A DNA stretch of 12,918 nt from an uncultured Clostridia bacterium. Its GTDB lineage: Bacteria; Bacillota; Clostridia; Oscillospirales; CAG-272. Shown here piece by piece: positions 7,112-12,918 of the stretch. The notes beneath the pieces are model-generated. The model was not told the DNA's origin and did not search any database. It saw nothing but the letters and a program-made list of their open reading frames with translations. The DNA is taken from positions 1-12,918 of the forward strand of contig CAMZFG010000009.1 of the NCBI GenBank assembly GCA_947306035.1, in the 5' to 3' direction. A program made the translations under genes and the position numbers. Position 1 is the first letter of the stretch. Each line of letters begins with the position of its first letter.

Positions 7112-8061
7112 GCGTTGCCTCCGTTGTCCTGCTTCATTTGCTCGGTCAGTTTGCGGCTGAATTCTTCGGGCGTGTTGTAGCCCATTTTCTTTTGCCGGTG
7201 ATTCATGGCCGCGATCTCCAGGATAATGGCCAGGTTGCGGCCGGGCTTGACGGGAATGGTGATGGCGGGCACCTTGATGCCGAGAATGTCCACCGTCTCG
7301 TTTTCAAGGCCCAGCCGGTCGTACATTTTGCCCTGTACCCAGGGTTCGAGGTTGATGACCAGGTCGATGCTCTGCGTTTCCTTGACGGCGCCCATGCCGA
7401 AGATGCGGCGCACGTCTACGATGCCGATGCCGCGCAGTTCCACGTAGTAGCGGATGATGCTGGGCGCGGTGCCCACCAGCGTTTTGGCGGAAACGCGCTT
7501 GATCTCCACCGCGTCGTCGGCGATCAGACGGTGACCGCGTTTGACCAACTCGATGGCGGTCTCGCTCTTGCCCACGCCGGAGTCGCCGAGCAGCAGCAGA
7601 CCCTCGCCGTAGACCTCGACCAGCACGCCGTGCCGGGTGATGCGGGGCGCCAGCTGCACGTTGAGATAGGCGATGAGCGCCGCCATAAAGGCGCTGGTGC
7701 GCTCCTTGACGGTCAGCAGCGGCACGCCGTAGGTCTCGGCCGCTTTGATCATGGCGGGGAACGGCTCGATGCCGGTGCTCCAGACGACGGCCACCGGTTT
7801 TTGCTTGAAGTAGTTTTCGATCTTTTCCGTCCGTTTTGCCTCGTCGCGTTCTTCCAGATAGCGGTGTTCGGCCAGGCCCAGCACCTGAATGCGGGTGGGC
7901 TCGAAGATCTCAAAGAACCCGGCCAGCGCCAGACCCGGGCGGTCGACCTCGGCGTTGGTGACAAGGATCTTTTCCGCTTCATCCGGCAGATAGACGGGGT
8001 GCATGGAAAACTCTTTGATGAGCGCGGACAGTGCAATGCTGTAAGGCGTGTGCGTCGACAC
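7108..8061 (-). CDS. hprK: HPr kinase/phosphorylase
   Basis: Bifunctional enzyme that phosphorylates HPr on serine 46 and reverses this with phosphate, controlling CcpA-dependent catabolite repression and PTS activity. With the GTG at 8061 as start the product has 317 residues, the family norm. Visible are the N-terminal regulatory domain, RHGV with H144, the Walker A loop GDSGVGKS (159-166), the acidic pair D182-D183, and the HprK signature ELRGIGIVDVRRIFGMGAV (208-226). The GTG is preceded by AAAGGGGG about ten bases upstream; the ATG at 8148 would add 29 atypical residues and lies upstream of the promoter, so it is rejected. First gene of the minus-strand operon and coupled to galK. Confidence 0.95.
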   Translation of the reverse strand: MSTHTPYSIALSALIKEFSMHPVYLPDEAEKILVTNAEVDRPGLALAGFFEIFEPTRIQVLGLAEHRYLEERDEAKRTEKIENYFKQKPVAVVWSTGIEPFPAMIKAAETYGVPLLTVKERTSAFMAALIAYLNVQLAPRITRHGVLVEVYGEGLLLLGDSGVGKSETAIELVKRGHRLIADDAVEIKRVSAKTLVGTAPSIIRYYVELRGIGIVDVRRIFGMGAVKETQSIDLVINLEPWVQGKMYDRLGLENETVDILGIKVPAITIPVKPGRNLAIILEIAAMNHRQKKMGYNTPEEFSRKLTEQMKQDNGGNA

Positions 8062-8096
8062 GGCGGGTGCGCCCCCTTTCGCGTTTTGTTGACAAC

Positions 8097-8125
8097 AGTA
8101 TAGCACACTTTGCCGGGCTTGAAAA
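8097..8125 (-). promoter_or_regulatory. Promoter of the hprK operon with overlapping palindrome
   Basis: Read on the minus strand, TTTTCA (8125-8120), a 17-base spacer and TATACT (8102-8097) preceded by TGC form an extended -10 promoter. A palindrome TGTTG-A-CAACA (plus-strand 8087-8097) touches the -10 box and covers the expected start point, a position suited to an operator. Which protein binds it is unknown. It directs transcription toward the GTG start of hprK. Confidence 0.7.
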
Positions 8126-8198
8126 GGGCAAAACGCTCTTTTTTTCAATTGTGCGCCTTGCGCGGGCGCGAATTCACAAAATATTCATATATGCGGAT

Positions 8199-8204
8199 TA
8201 TAAT
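8199..8204 (+). promoter_or_regulatory. Putative -10 box of the lipoprotein operon
   Basis: A consensus TATAAT sits in an AT-rich island (about 8171-8209) between the divergent hprK promoter and the lipoprotein gene, about 55 bases before its start codon. The best -35 candidate, TTCACA (8173-8178), is 20 bases away, longer than ideal, so the assignment rests on position and the -10 match. The rest of the 8062-8258 intergenic region shows no gene. Confidence 0.5.
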
Positions 8205-8258
8205 AAGAGCAACGCAAAACGGCGGCCGCCTGTCGCCTGCCGGAAGAAGGAGCTTTGT

Positions 8259-9449
8259 ATGAAACGATCTTTTTGTCTCGCGGCGCTTTTGCTGGCGCTT
8301 TGCCTGCTTGCCGTCTCGCTTCCCGGCTGCGGCACGGCGGGCGTTTACGCCTCGCCCAACGCCGGCCGCACCGTGGCGCGCGTGGGGGAGGAAAAGATAC
8401 CCTACGAGGCGCTCTATTATCTGGCCATGAACCGGCGGGACGAACTGCAGGAAACATACGGCGAGGCGGCGCTGCGGGACGAGGGGATCCGCGCCGACTA
8501 CGAGGCCTACGTGTGGGCGCATCTGCTCGACCGTGACGTGGCGTTGCGGTCGCTCGGCGCCGACTACGGGCTGGACGTGACCAAAGGCGACATCGCCGAC
8601 TCGGTGGACGCGGCCGTAGCACAGATCATCGAGACGGAGTACGGCGGCGACACAGACGCCTACGTGGCCATGCTGGACGAGGTGTATCTGACCGACCGCT
8701 ATCTGCGGGTTCTGATCGGCACCGAGGAATATCTGCCCTCGGCACTCGTCGTCGAAATGCTCAAAAAGGGCGAACTCGACGACAGCGACGCCACGGCGGA
8801 GGCGCTGATGAACAGCGACGCGCTGCTGCACACCTACCACGTGTTCATCAGCCGGCAAAACGGCCGCAGCGACGATCTCAACCGGGAAAAGATCGAAGAG
8901 ATCCGCGCGACCGTGGCGGCGGGCGCCACGCCGGAGGCGCGTATGGACGCCATGAAAGAGGCCATCGGCGGGCCCTATAACAACGACTACGGCGACACTT
9001 CCGGCAGCGGCTACTACTTTGCCGTGGGCGAGTTCGACGCCGCCTACGAAGCCGCGGCGCTGGCGCTTGACGAGAACTGCGGCGTCAGCGACGTGCTGGA
9101 AACGGCGAGCGGTTATTACGTCATTCTGCGCTGCAAAAAAGACGCCGATTATATCGCCGCGCATTTTCAGAACCTGAAAGAAAAGTTTTATTTCATCCGC
9201 CTCAACGAACGGGTGGAGCAGCGCCTTGCGACGCTGACGCTTGAAAAGACCAGACTCGGCGCGCGCCTGGACCTTGCCGACCTGACCCCGGTGCGGGCGG
9301 GCGGCGGCCGCGGCACCATCATCGCGGCGGCGGCGGTGGGCGTGGCCCTCGTCACGATCCTTGTCGCGGCGGCGATCGTGCTGTGGAACAAACGCCGCAA
9401 AGCGCGCGGCGCGGCGCCGGAGAAAAAACGCCGCAAACAAAAACGCTGA
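8259..9449 (+). CDS. Parvulin/PrsA-like lipoprotein with C-terminal transmembrane anchor
   Basis: 396-residue secreted protein. A lipoprotein signal peptide (MKR, hydrophobic core, LPGC lipobox) makes C24 the lipidated residue. Residues about 36-90 resemble a SurA-type N-terminal domain and about 188-292 a PPIC (parvulin) domain: TYHVFI with H194, then SGYYFAVGEF and ETASGYYVILR. The usual second histidine of the GYHII motif is tyrosine here (Y287), so isomerase activity is uncertain and a chaperone role is possible. A hydrophobic segment at about 353-375 is followed by a lysine/arginine-rich tail, predicting a second membrane anchor with a cytoplasmic end. The ATG at 8259 has AAGGAG upstream (8247-8252); further upstream in-frame starts would bury the signal peptide. 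First gene of its operon. Confidence 0.83.
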   Translation: MKRSFCLAALLLALCLLAVSLPGCGTAGVYASPNAGRTVARVGEEKIPYEALYYLAMNRRDELQETYGEAALRDEGIRADYEAYVWAHLLDRDVALRSLGADYGLDVTKGDIADSVDAAVAQIIETEYGGDTDAYVAMLDEVYLTDRYLRVLIGTEEYLPSALVVEMLKKGELDDSDATAEALMNSDALLHTYHVFISRQNGRSDDLNREKIEEIRATVAAGATPEARMDAMKEAIGGPYNNDYGDTSGSGYYFAVGEFDAAYEAAALALDENCGVSDVLETASGYYVILRCKKDADYIAAHFQNLKEKFYFIRLNERVEQRLATLTLEKTRLGARLDLADLTPVRAGGGRGTIIAAAAVGVALVTILVAAAIVLWNKRRKARGAAPEKKRRKQKR

Positions 9450-9489
9450 ACGAAAAGACCCCGCAACGGGGCGAGAAAAGAGAGTTTGT

Positions 9490-10239
9490 ATGATCGAGAC
9501 GATACTGGAATATCTGCTGGTCTTTTGCCTGTGCGCCACCGCCGGTTGGTTCATCGAGGTGGTGTATCGCGGCATCCGGCACCGCAAGGCGGTCAACCCC
9601 GGCTTTTTGGTGGGGTGCAGTCTGCCGCTGTACGGCGTGGGCGGCGTCATTCTCTATTTTCTCTCCGGCCTGAAACTGCGCTTTTGCCCGAACGAAGCGG
9701 TGCGCGTGGCGCTGATCCTCTTGATGGCGGCGCTGGTCATGACGCTGATCGAACTTTGCGGCGGTTTCATCTCGGTGCGCTTTTTCAGCGTGCGGCTGTG
9801 GGACTATTCCGACGAGTGGATGAACTTCAAAGGTCTCATCTGCCCCAAATTCTCGCTGTTCTGGACGCTGATCTGCGCGGCCTACTACTTCTTGCTGTAT
9901 CCGGCGCTGCACGGCCTGGCGGTGCGGGTCATCGAGCTGCCGCTGCTCATCTTCGGCGTGGGGCTTTACGCGGGCGTTTTCATCGTGGACGTGTTCTATT
10001 CGCTCGGCCTGATGAAGCGCATCAAGGCCTACGCCGCCGAACTGCGCACCCGCATCAACCTCGAACAGTTCAAGACCACGGCGCGCGAATACGTCAAACG
10101 CGCCACGGGCCGCCGCCACGCGGGGTTCGATTTTCACCGCATGATGAGCCGCTATCTCAACGATTTGCGCGAATATCGGGGCATGCCCGCGCAGCCCGGC
10201 GACGCGGAAGGGAAGGGCGAGCGTGAAAAAGAAAAATGA
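9490..10239 (+). CDS. CmpB-family membrane protein (annotated 'putative ABC transporter, type IV')
   Basis: 249-residue integral membrane protein with about five hydrophobic helices (roughly 4-24, 42-60, 70-92, 121-147, 150-172) and a charged cytoplasmic tail of about 75 residues ending in GKGEREKEK. Two family signatures of PF06541 are clear: AGWFIEVVYRG followed by NPGFLVGCSLPLYGVG (18-51) and LWDYSDEWMNFKGLICPK (103-120). The family name suggests an ABC permease, but no ATPase gene is present and transport has not been shown to my knowledge. The start follows the lipoprotein stop by 40 bases, with GAGAG-type bases upstream and a short CCCCG/CGGGG hairpin (9459-9471) without a T run. The stop overlaps the HD-protein gene by 17 bases. 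Confidence 0.87.
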   Translation: MIETILEYLLVFCLCATAGWFIEVVYRGIRHRKAVNPGFLVGCSLPLYGVGGVILYFLSGLKLRFCPNEAVRVALILLMAALVMTLIELCGGFISVRFFSVRLWDYSDEWMNFKGLICPKFSLFWTLICAAYYFLLYPALHGLAVRVIELPLLIFGVGLYAGVFIVDVFYSLGLMKRIKAYAAELRTRINLEQFKTTAREYVKRATGRRHAGFDFHRMMSRYLNDLREYRGMPAQPGDAEGKGEREKEK

Positions 10240-10726
10240 GATCGATCTCGCCCCGTTTGCGGCCTTATGCCGTGAAGTGACGGGCGCCGGACGCTACGAA
10301 GAAATGAAAAAATACTACTCTCATTCCGATGTCACGGTCTACGAGCATTGCCTGGCCGTGGCGCGGCGCGCCTATGAAAAGGGCGTGAAAAAGCGCCGCC
10401 CCGTCGATATCCGGGCGCTGGTGCGCGGCGCGCTCCTGCACGACTACTACCTCTACGACTGGCACGACAAAAACAAGGGCTTCCGCTGGCACGGTTTCAA
10501 GCACCACCGTTTCGCGTTGGCCAACGCCGAACGGGATTACGATCTGACCGACAAAGAAAAGAACATCATCTATTCGCACATGTTTCCGCTCACGTTTTGG
10601 TGTCTGCCCCGCTCCCGCGAGGCGTGGATCGTGACGTTAGCCGACAAGCGCGTGGCGTTTGCCGAAACCATGAAAAAATACAAGCGCAAAAAGAAAGCAG
10701 AGGAACAAAAAAATGAAAGACCTTAA
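10223..10726 (+). CDS. HD-domain phosphohydrolase-like protein
   Basis: 167-residue cytoplasmic protein with the HD superfamily metal pattern: H42 in VYEHCLAVARRA, H73-D74 in GALLHDYY and D141 in VTLADKRVAF. Further histidines (H90, H94, H95, H119) sit in the insert RWHGFKHHRF and in the YSHMFP segment. HD enzymes are metal-dependent phosphohydrolases acting on nucleotides, lipids or signalling molecules; the substrate cannot be read from the sequence. The C-terminus is strongly basic (KKYKRKKK). Translation starts at GTG 10223 with GGAAGGG a few bases upstream, 17 bases inside the end of the CmpB-like gene, and the gene overlaps the next by 14 bases. Both overlaps imply coupled expression. 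No in-frame ATG offers a better start. Confidence 0.85.
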   Translation: MKKKNEIDLAPFAALCREVTGAGRYEEMKKYYSHSDVTVYEHCLAVARRAYEKGVKKRRPVDIRALVRGALLHDYYLYDWHDKNKGFRWHGFKHHRFALANAERDYDLTDKEKNIIYSHMFPLTFWCLPRSREAWIVTLADKRVAFAETMKKYKRKKKAEEQKNERP

Positions 10727-11372
10727 AGGTTTGAAAGTCAATTTTCTCGGCGACAGCATTACCGAGGGCTGCGGCGCCTCCTGCAAAGAAGCGCGTTTCG
10801 TGGACGTGTTCGCCGCCAAAACGGGCGCGACGGTGCGCAATTACGGCATCGGCGGCACGCGCATAGCGCGTCAGCAAAAGCCGAGCGCCAAACCCGTTTA
10901 CGACCGCTACTTCGGCGGCCGCGTCGACGAGATGGAAAAGGACGCCGACCTCGTCGTGGTGTTCGGCGGCACCAACGATTTCGGCCACGGCGACGCGCCT
11001 TTCGGCGACGTGGACGGCACGGATACCGACGAAAACAACTTCTGTGGCGCGGTGCGGGCGCTGATCCTGCGTCTGTTCGAGCGCTACCCGACCGCGGAGA
11101 TCGTCTTTATGACCCCCTTACATCGCAAGAGCGAGCAGGTGACGACCAACGAGATCGGCCTGCCCTGCCGCGTGCTGTACGACTACGTCGACGCCATACG
11201 CCGCATCACCGCGGCTTACGGCCTGCCGTGCCTCGATCTGTGGTCGACCGCGGGCATCGCGCCGCGCGTGCCCGGCAACTGCAAGACCTACACGGCAGAC
11301 GGCCTGCACCCCAACGACCGGGGCATGGAGCGCGTGGCCGATCGCCTGATCGCGTTTCTCGGTACGATCTGA
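10713..11372 (+). CDS. SGNH/GDSL-family hydrolase
   Basis: 219-residue esterase/lipase-fold protein. Block I is FLGDSIT with nucleophile S15; block II NYGIGG (43-48) supplies the oxyanion glycine; block III FGGTNDF has N88; block V DGLHPN has D196 and H199. All four SGNH residues are therefore present, and the protein should be active on an ester bond in lipid, carbohydrate or a small molecule. There is no signal peptide, so it acts in the cytoplasm unless exported another way. The ATG at 10713 has AGAGGA at 10699-10704 and overlaps the HD gene by 14 bases. It is the last gene before a strong terminator. It is likely to share a task with the HD and membrane proteins; the substrate is unknown. 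Confidence 0.92.
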   Translation: MKDLKGLKVNFLGDSITEGCGASCKEARFVDVFAAKTGATVRNYGIGGTRIARQQKPSAKPVYDRYFGGRVDEMEKDADLVVVFGGTNDFGHGDAPFGDVDGTDTDENNFCGAVRALILRLFERYPTAEIVFMTPLHRKSEQVTTNEIGLPCRVLYDYVDAIRRITAAYGLPCLDLWSTAGIAPRVPGNCKTYTADGLHPNDRGMERVADRLIAFLGTI

Positions 11373-11382
11373 TCCGACGGGA

Positions 11383-11414
11383 GCGGGGGAGAGCAAAATC
11401 TCCCCCGCTTTTTT
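11383..11414 (+). terminator. Intrinsic terminator of the lipoprotein-SGNH operon
   Basis: GCGGGGGAGA (11383-11392) pairs perfectly with TCTCCCCCGC (11399-11408) across a six-base loop, followed by six T residues and further T-rich sequence. It begins 10 bases after the SGNH hydrolase stop and clearly ends that operon. Confidence 0.95.
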
Positions 11415-11423
11415 ATTTTGTGC

Positions 11424-11457
11424 TTGCTTTTTTGTTTTTGATATGTTATACTATACT
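11424..11457 (+). promoter_or_regulatory. Promoter of the comEB operon, tandem -10 boxes
   Basis: TTGCTT (11424-11429), a 17-base spacer and TATACT (11447-11452) with an upstream TGT form an extended -10 promoter. A second TATACT (11452-11457) overlaps the first by one base and may give a second start point five bases downstream. It lies about 45 bases before the comEB start codon, just after the terminator of the previous operon. Confidence 0.78.
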
Positions 11458-11502
11458 CTGTATCACTATCCGCAGCGCGCGGGCGCGTGAAAGGAGAGCA
11501 TT

Positions 11503-11991
11503 ATGGAACGGGTCTCAAAAGAGAATTACTATCTCGATATCGCGCAGACGGTGGCCGAACGCAGCACCTGCCTGCGGCGCAAATTCGGCGCCATCATCGT
11601 CAAGAACGACGTCATCATCTCCACGGGCTACAACGGCGCGCCGCGCGGCCGGCAGAACTGCAACGACCTCGGCTACTGCTATCGGGAACAGCTGAAGATC
11701 CCCCGCGGCGAGCGGTATGAACTCTGCCGTTCGGTACACGCCGAGCAGAACGCCATCATCGCCGCGCCCCGCGATCAGATGCTCGGCGCCACGCTCTACA
11801 TGGTCTGCGTGCTGCCCGAGGACGGCTCCGTCTGTGCCGGTATGAACAGCTGCATGATGTGCAAGCGCGTCATTCTCAACGCGGGCATTGAAAAAGTGGT
11901 CATTCGCGACACGCCGGACGAGTACCGCGTCGTCAACACCGTCGACTGGATCAAAGACGACGACTCGCTTTCCGGCAAATTCGGTTATTGA
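11503..11991 (+). CDS. comEB: dCMP deaminase (ComEB family)
   Basis: Zinc-dependent enzyme that deaminates dCMP to dUMP, feeding thymidylate synthesis. The 162-residue product has the cytidine/deoxycytidylate deaminase core: H79-A80-E81 in SVHAEQNAI and the second zinc ligand pair C117/C120 in NSCMMCKR. The N-terminal GYNGAPRGRQNC segment (42-53) is typical of dCMP deaminases, and further cysteines (C53, C59) fall where T4-like enzymes bind a structural zinc. The end TVDWIKDDDSLSG is of normal length. The ATG at 11503 has AAGGAG at 11491-11496. In Bacillus the gene lies in the comE operon although it is not needed for competence; here it heads an operon with ywlE and rimI. Confidence 0.94.
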   Translation: MERVSKENYYLDIAQTVAERSTCLRRKFGAIIVKNDVIISTGYNGAPRGRQNCNDLGYCYREQLKIPRGERYELCRSVHAEQNAIIAAPRDQMLGATLYMVCVLPEDGSVCAGMNSCMMCKRVILNAGIEKVVIRDTPDEYRVVNTVDWIKDDDSLSGKFGY

Positions 11992-11992
11992 T

Positions 11993-12493
11993 ATGAACGC
12001 TGCGTGTGAAGCGGTCAAAAAGCCCGCGGACGGGGCGGAGAAAGAGAACCTTTGCGTGCTGTTCGTCTGCACGGGCAACACCTGCCGCTCTCCCATGGCG
12101 GCGGCGCTCTTCAACGACCGCATGCAAAAAGAGGGCAGGGCGGCCCTGGCTTTTTCGGCCGGACTTTTTGCCGAGGAGGGCGCGCCCATCACTCCCGCCG
12201 CCGCCGCGGCGCTGCAGGCCGCCGGCATTGCCGCGAGCGAACGAAACGATTACGCCGCGCACAGCGCGCACACCGTGACCGCCGCCGATATGGCGCGGGC
12301 CGACCTTGTGCTTTGCATGAGCGATCGCCACGCCATGGAGTTGCTGCTGCGCTTTCCCGAGGCGGCCGGCAAGATCGAAACGCTGCCCCTGGCGGTACCC
12401 GACCCCTACGGCGGCGACGCGGCCGTGTACGCGGCGTGCCTTTCTACGCTGCAATACGCGCTGCTGCTGCGCTTTCCGGAGGCGGCATCGTGA
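11993..12493 (+). CDS. ywlE: Low-molecular-weight phosphatase, YwlE-like (probable protein-arginine phosphatase)
   Basis: 166-residue member of the LMW protein tyrosine phosphatase family. The P-loop is CTGNTCRS with nucleophile C26 and R32 (C-x5-R); the general acid is D137 in DPYGG. T30 corresponds to the threonine of Bacillus subtilis YwlE that favours phosphoarginine over phosphotyrosine, so a role in reversing McsB-type arginine phosphorylation is likely but inferred. The ATG at 11993 is one base after the comEB stop and gives a 20-residue extension before the first strand; a GTG at 12056 is an alternative start closer to usual family length. The C-terminus is shorter than in YwlE and carries a repeat, LLLRFPEAA (118-126 and 158-166 region). 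The stop overlaps rimI. Confidence 0.9.
   Translation: MNAACEAVKKPADGAEKENLCVLFVCTGNTCRSPMAAALFNDRMQKEGRAALAFSAGLFAEEGAPITPAAAAALQAAGIAASERNDYAAHSAHTVTAADMARADLVLCMSDRHAMELLLRFPEAAGKIETLPLAVPDPYGGDAAVYAACLSTLQYALLLRFPEAAS
12342..12486 (+). repeat. 25-bp direct repeat pair within ywlE
   Basis: Bases 12342-12366 and 12462-12486 match at 24 of 25 positions, exactly 120 bp (40 codons) apart and in the same frame. Both encode LLLRFPEAA. The second copy forms the very C-terminus of the phosphatase, so it may come from a local duplication or conversion that replaced the original end. Confidence 0.8.
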
Positions 12494-12918
12494 CCCCCCG
12501 CCGCCTGACGACCTTTGACCTTGCTGCGGTGGCCGATCTTGAAAAGTCCGTTTTTTCCGCCCCGTGGAGCGAGCGATCGCTTTCTTTGCTCTGTACCGAG
12601 CGGGCGTTCGGTTACGGCGTTTTTGACGAGCAAGGCCGCACGCTCTCCTATGCGGGCATGCTGACGGTGCTGGACGAGGGGCAGATCACCAACGTGGCCA
12701 CGCGCGAAGAAGCGCGCCGCCGCGGATACGCCCGCGCGGTGCTGTGCGCCCTGCTGGACGAGGCGAAAAAGCGCGGCGTCACCGTCGTGACGCTGGAAGT
12801 GCGCGCCTCCAACACGGCGGCGCAAGCCCTGTACGCCTCCCTCGGATTTGCCGCGGCGGGTGCGCGCCCGCATTTTTACAGTCATCCCGACGAAACGGCC
12901 CTGATCCTCTCGTGCCGT
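12490..12918 (+). CDS. rimI: Ribosomal protein alanine N-acetyltransferase RimI (3' end reaches window edge)
   Basis: GNAT-fold enzyme that acetylates the N-terminal alanine of ribosomal protein S18 in Escherichia coli, using acetyl-CoA. The frame opens at GTG 12490, overlapping the ywlE stop (GTGA), and stays open to the last base, giving 143 residues. RimI marks are APWSERSL near residues 25-32, the strand GQITNVA, the acetyl-CoA loop RRRGYARAVL, LEVRASNTAAQALYASLGF, and the C-terminal RPHFYSHPDETALIL. From family length (about 145-160) only a few residues are missing. In Firmicutes rimI often sits with tsaB and tsaD; those would be expected just beyond the window if that order holds here. 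Confidence 0.92.
   Translation, partial: MTPRRLTTFDLAAVADLEKSVFSAPWSERSLSLLCTERAFGYGVFDEQGRTLSYAGMLTVLDEGQITNVATREEARRRGYARAVLCALLDEAKKRGVTVVTLEVRASNTAAQALYASLGFAAAGARPHFYSHPDETALILSCR

Noticed and set aside
8089..8094. TTGACA on the plus strand as a -35 box for the lipoprotein gene
   Set aside because: No -10-like sequence occurs 16-18 bases downstream (the region reads GCCGGG). The hexamer is part of the palindrome of the opposite promoter.
6041..8103. Plus-strand open frames opposite galK and hprK
   Set aside because: Composition is dominated by Gly, His, Val and Ala without any motif; the minus strand encodes fully recognisable enzymes with coupled starts.
9459..9471. Short hairpin CCCCG-CAA-CGGGG after the lipoprotein gene as a terminator
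   Set aside because: The stem is only five pairs with a three-base loop and no T run follows; the next gene starts 19 bases later, so the operon most likely continues.
8145..9650. Long minus-strand open frame (about 501 codons) opposite the lipoprotein gene
   Set aside because: Low-complexity His/Arg/Ala composition, no ribosome binding site that fits, and the plus strand has a clear signal peptide, parvulin domain and start.
9490..10239. True ABC transporter permease call for the CmpB-like protein
   Set aside because: No ATPase or binding-protein gene is present and no permease coupling motif is visible. The family label is kept only as a name.

Overview
The window looks like a chromosomal stretch from a GC-rich, uncultured-type Firmicute (class Clostridia, perhaps Oscillospirales or Christensenellales). 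The phylum is supported by gene content: GlpP antiterminator, HPr kinase, a WalJ/YycJ–RlmH pair, ComEB-type dCMP deaminase, a YwlE-like phosphatase, strong GGAGG-type ribosome binding sites and many 4-bp stop/start overlaps. The finer placement is a guess from base composition and gene style. I see no mobile element, CRISPR array, tRNA or rRNA. Gene density is very high and the only AT-rich patches are promoters and terminators.

Layout. (1) 1-251: the 3' part of a thioredoxin gene. (2) 284-4036, plus strand: a glycerol-3-phosphate oxidation operon. A consensus promoter is followed by a leader terminator of the type GlpP controls, then glpP, a GlpA-like dehydrogenase with a C-terminal [2Fe-2S] domain, a second FAD oxidoreductase and a small four-cysteine DUF1667 protein. 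A strong, probably bidirectional terminator at 4069-4094 separates it from the converging operon. (3) 8125 down to 4110, minus strand: hprK, galK, a small three-helix membrane protein, walJ and rlmH. Most junctions overlap by ATGA, and one terminator-like hairpin lies after galK. (4) 8199-11419, plus strand: divergent from hprK, a parvulin-type lipoprotein, a CmpB-family membrane protein, an HD-domain protein and an SGNH hydrolase, closed by a strong terminator. (5) 11424-12918, plus strand: dCMP deaminase, YwlE-like phosphatase and rimI, which runs to the window end.

How the genes work together. The glp operon would oxidise glycerol-3-phosphate and sense it through GlpP, which probably controls its own leader. 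HprK sets carbon catabolite repression by phosphorylating HPr at serine and is co-transcribed with a galactokinase-family enzyme. WalJ and RlmH are housekeeping genes often found together in Firmicutes. The lipoprotein/CmpB/HD/SGNH group is the least understood part and looks like a cell-envelope or lipid module. The comEB-ywlE-rimI group combines dTMP precursor supply, protein dephosphorylation and ribosomal protein acetylation.

Most of the window is ordinary housekeeping DNA. I see no clear evidence of a wholly new system. The best leads are the GlpP leader architecture, the membrane/HD/SGNH module, and the hprK-galK coupling.
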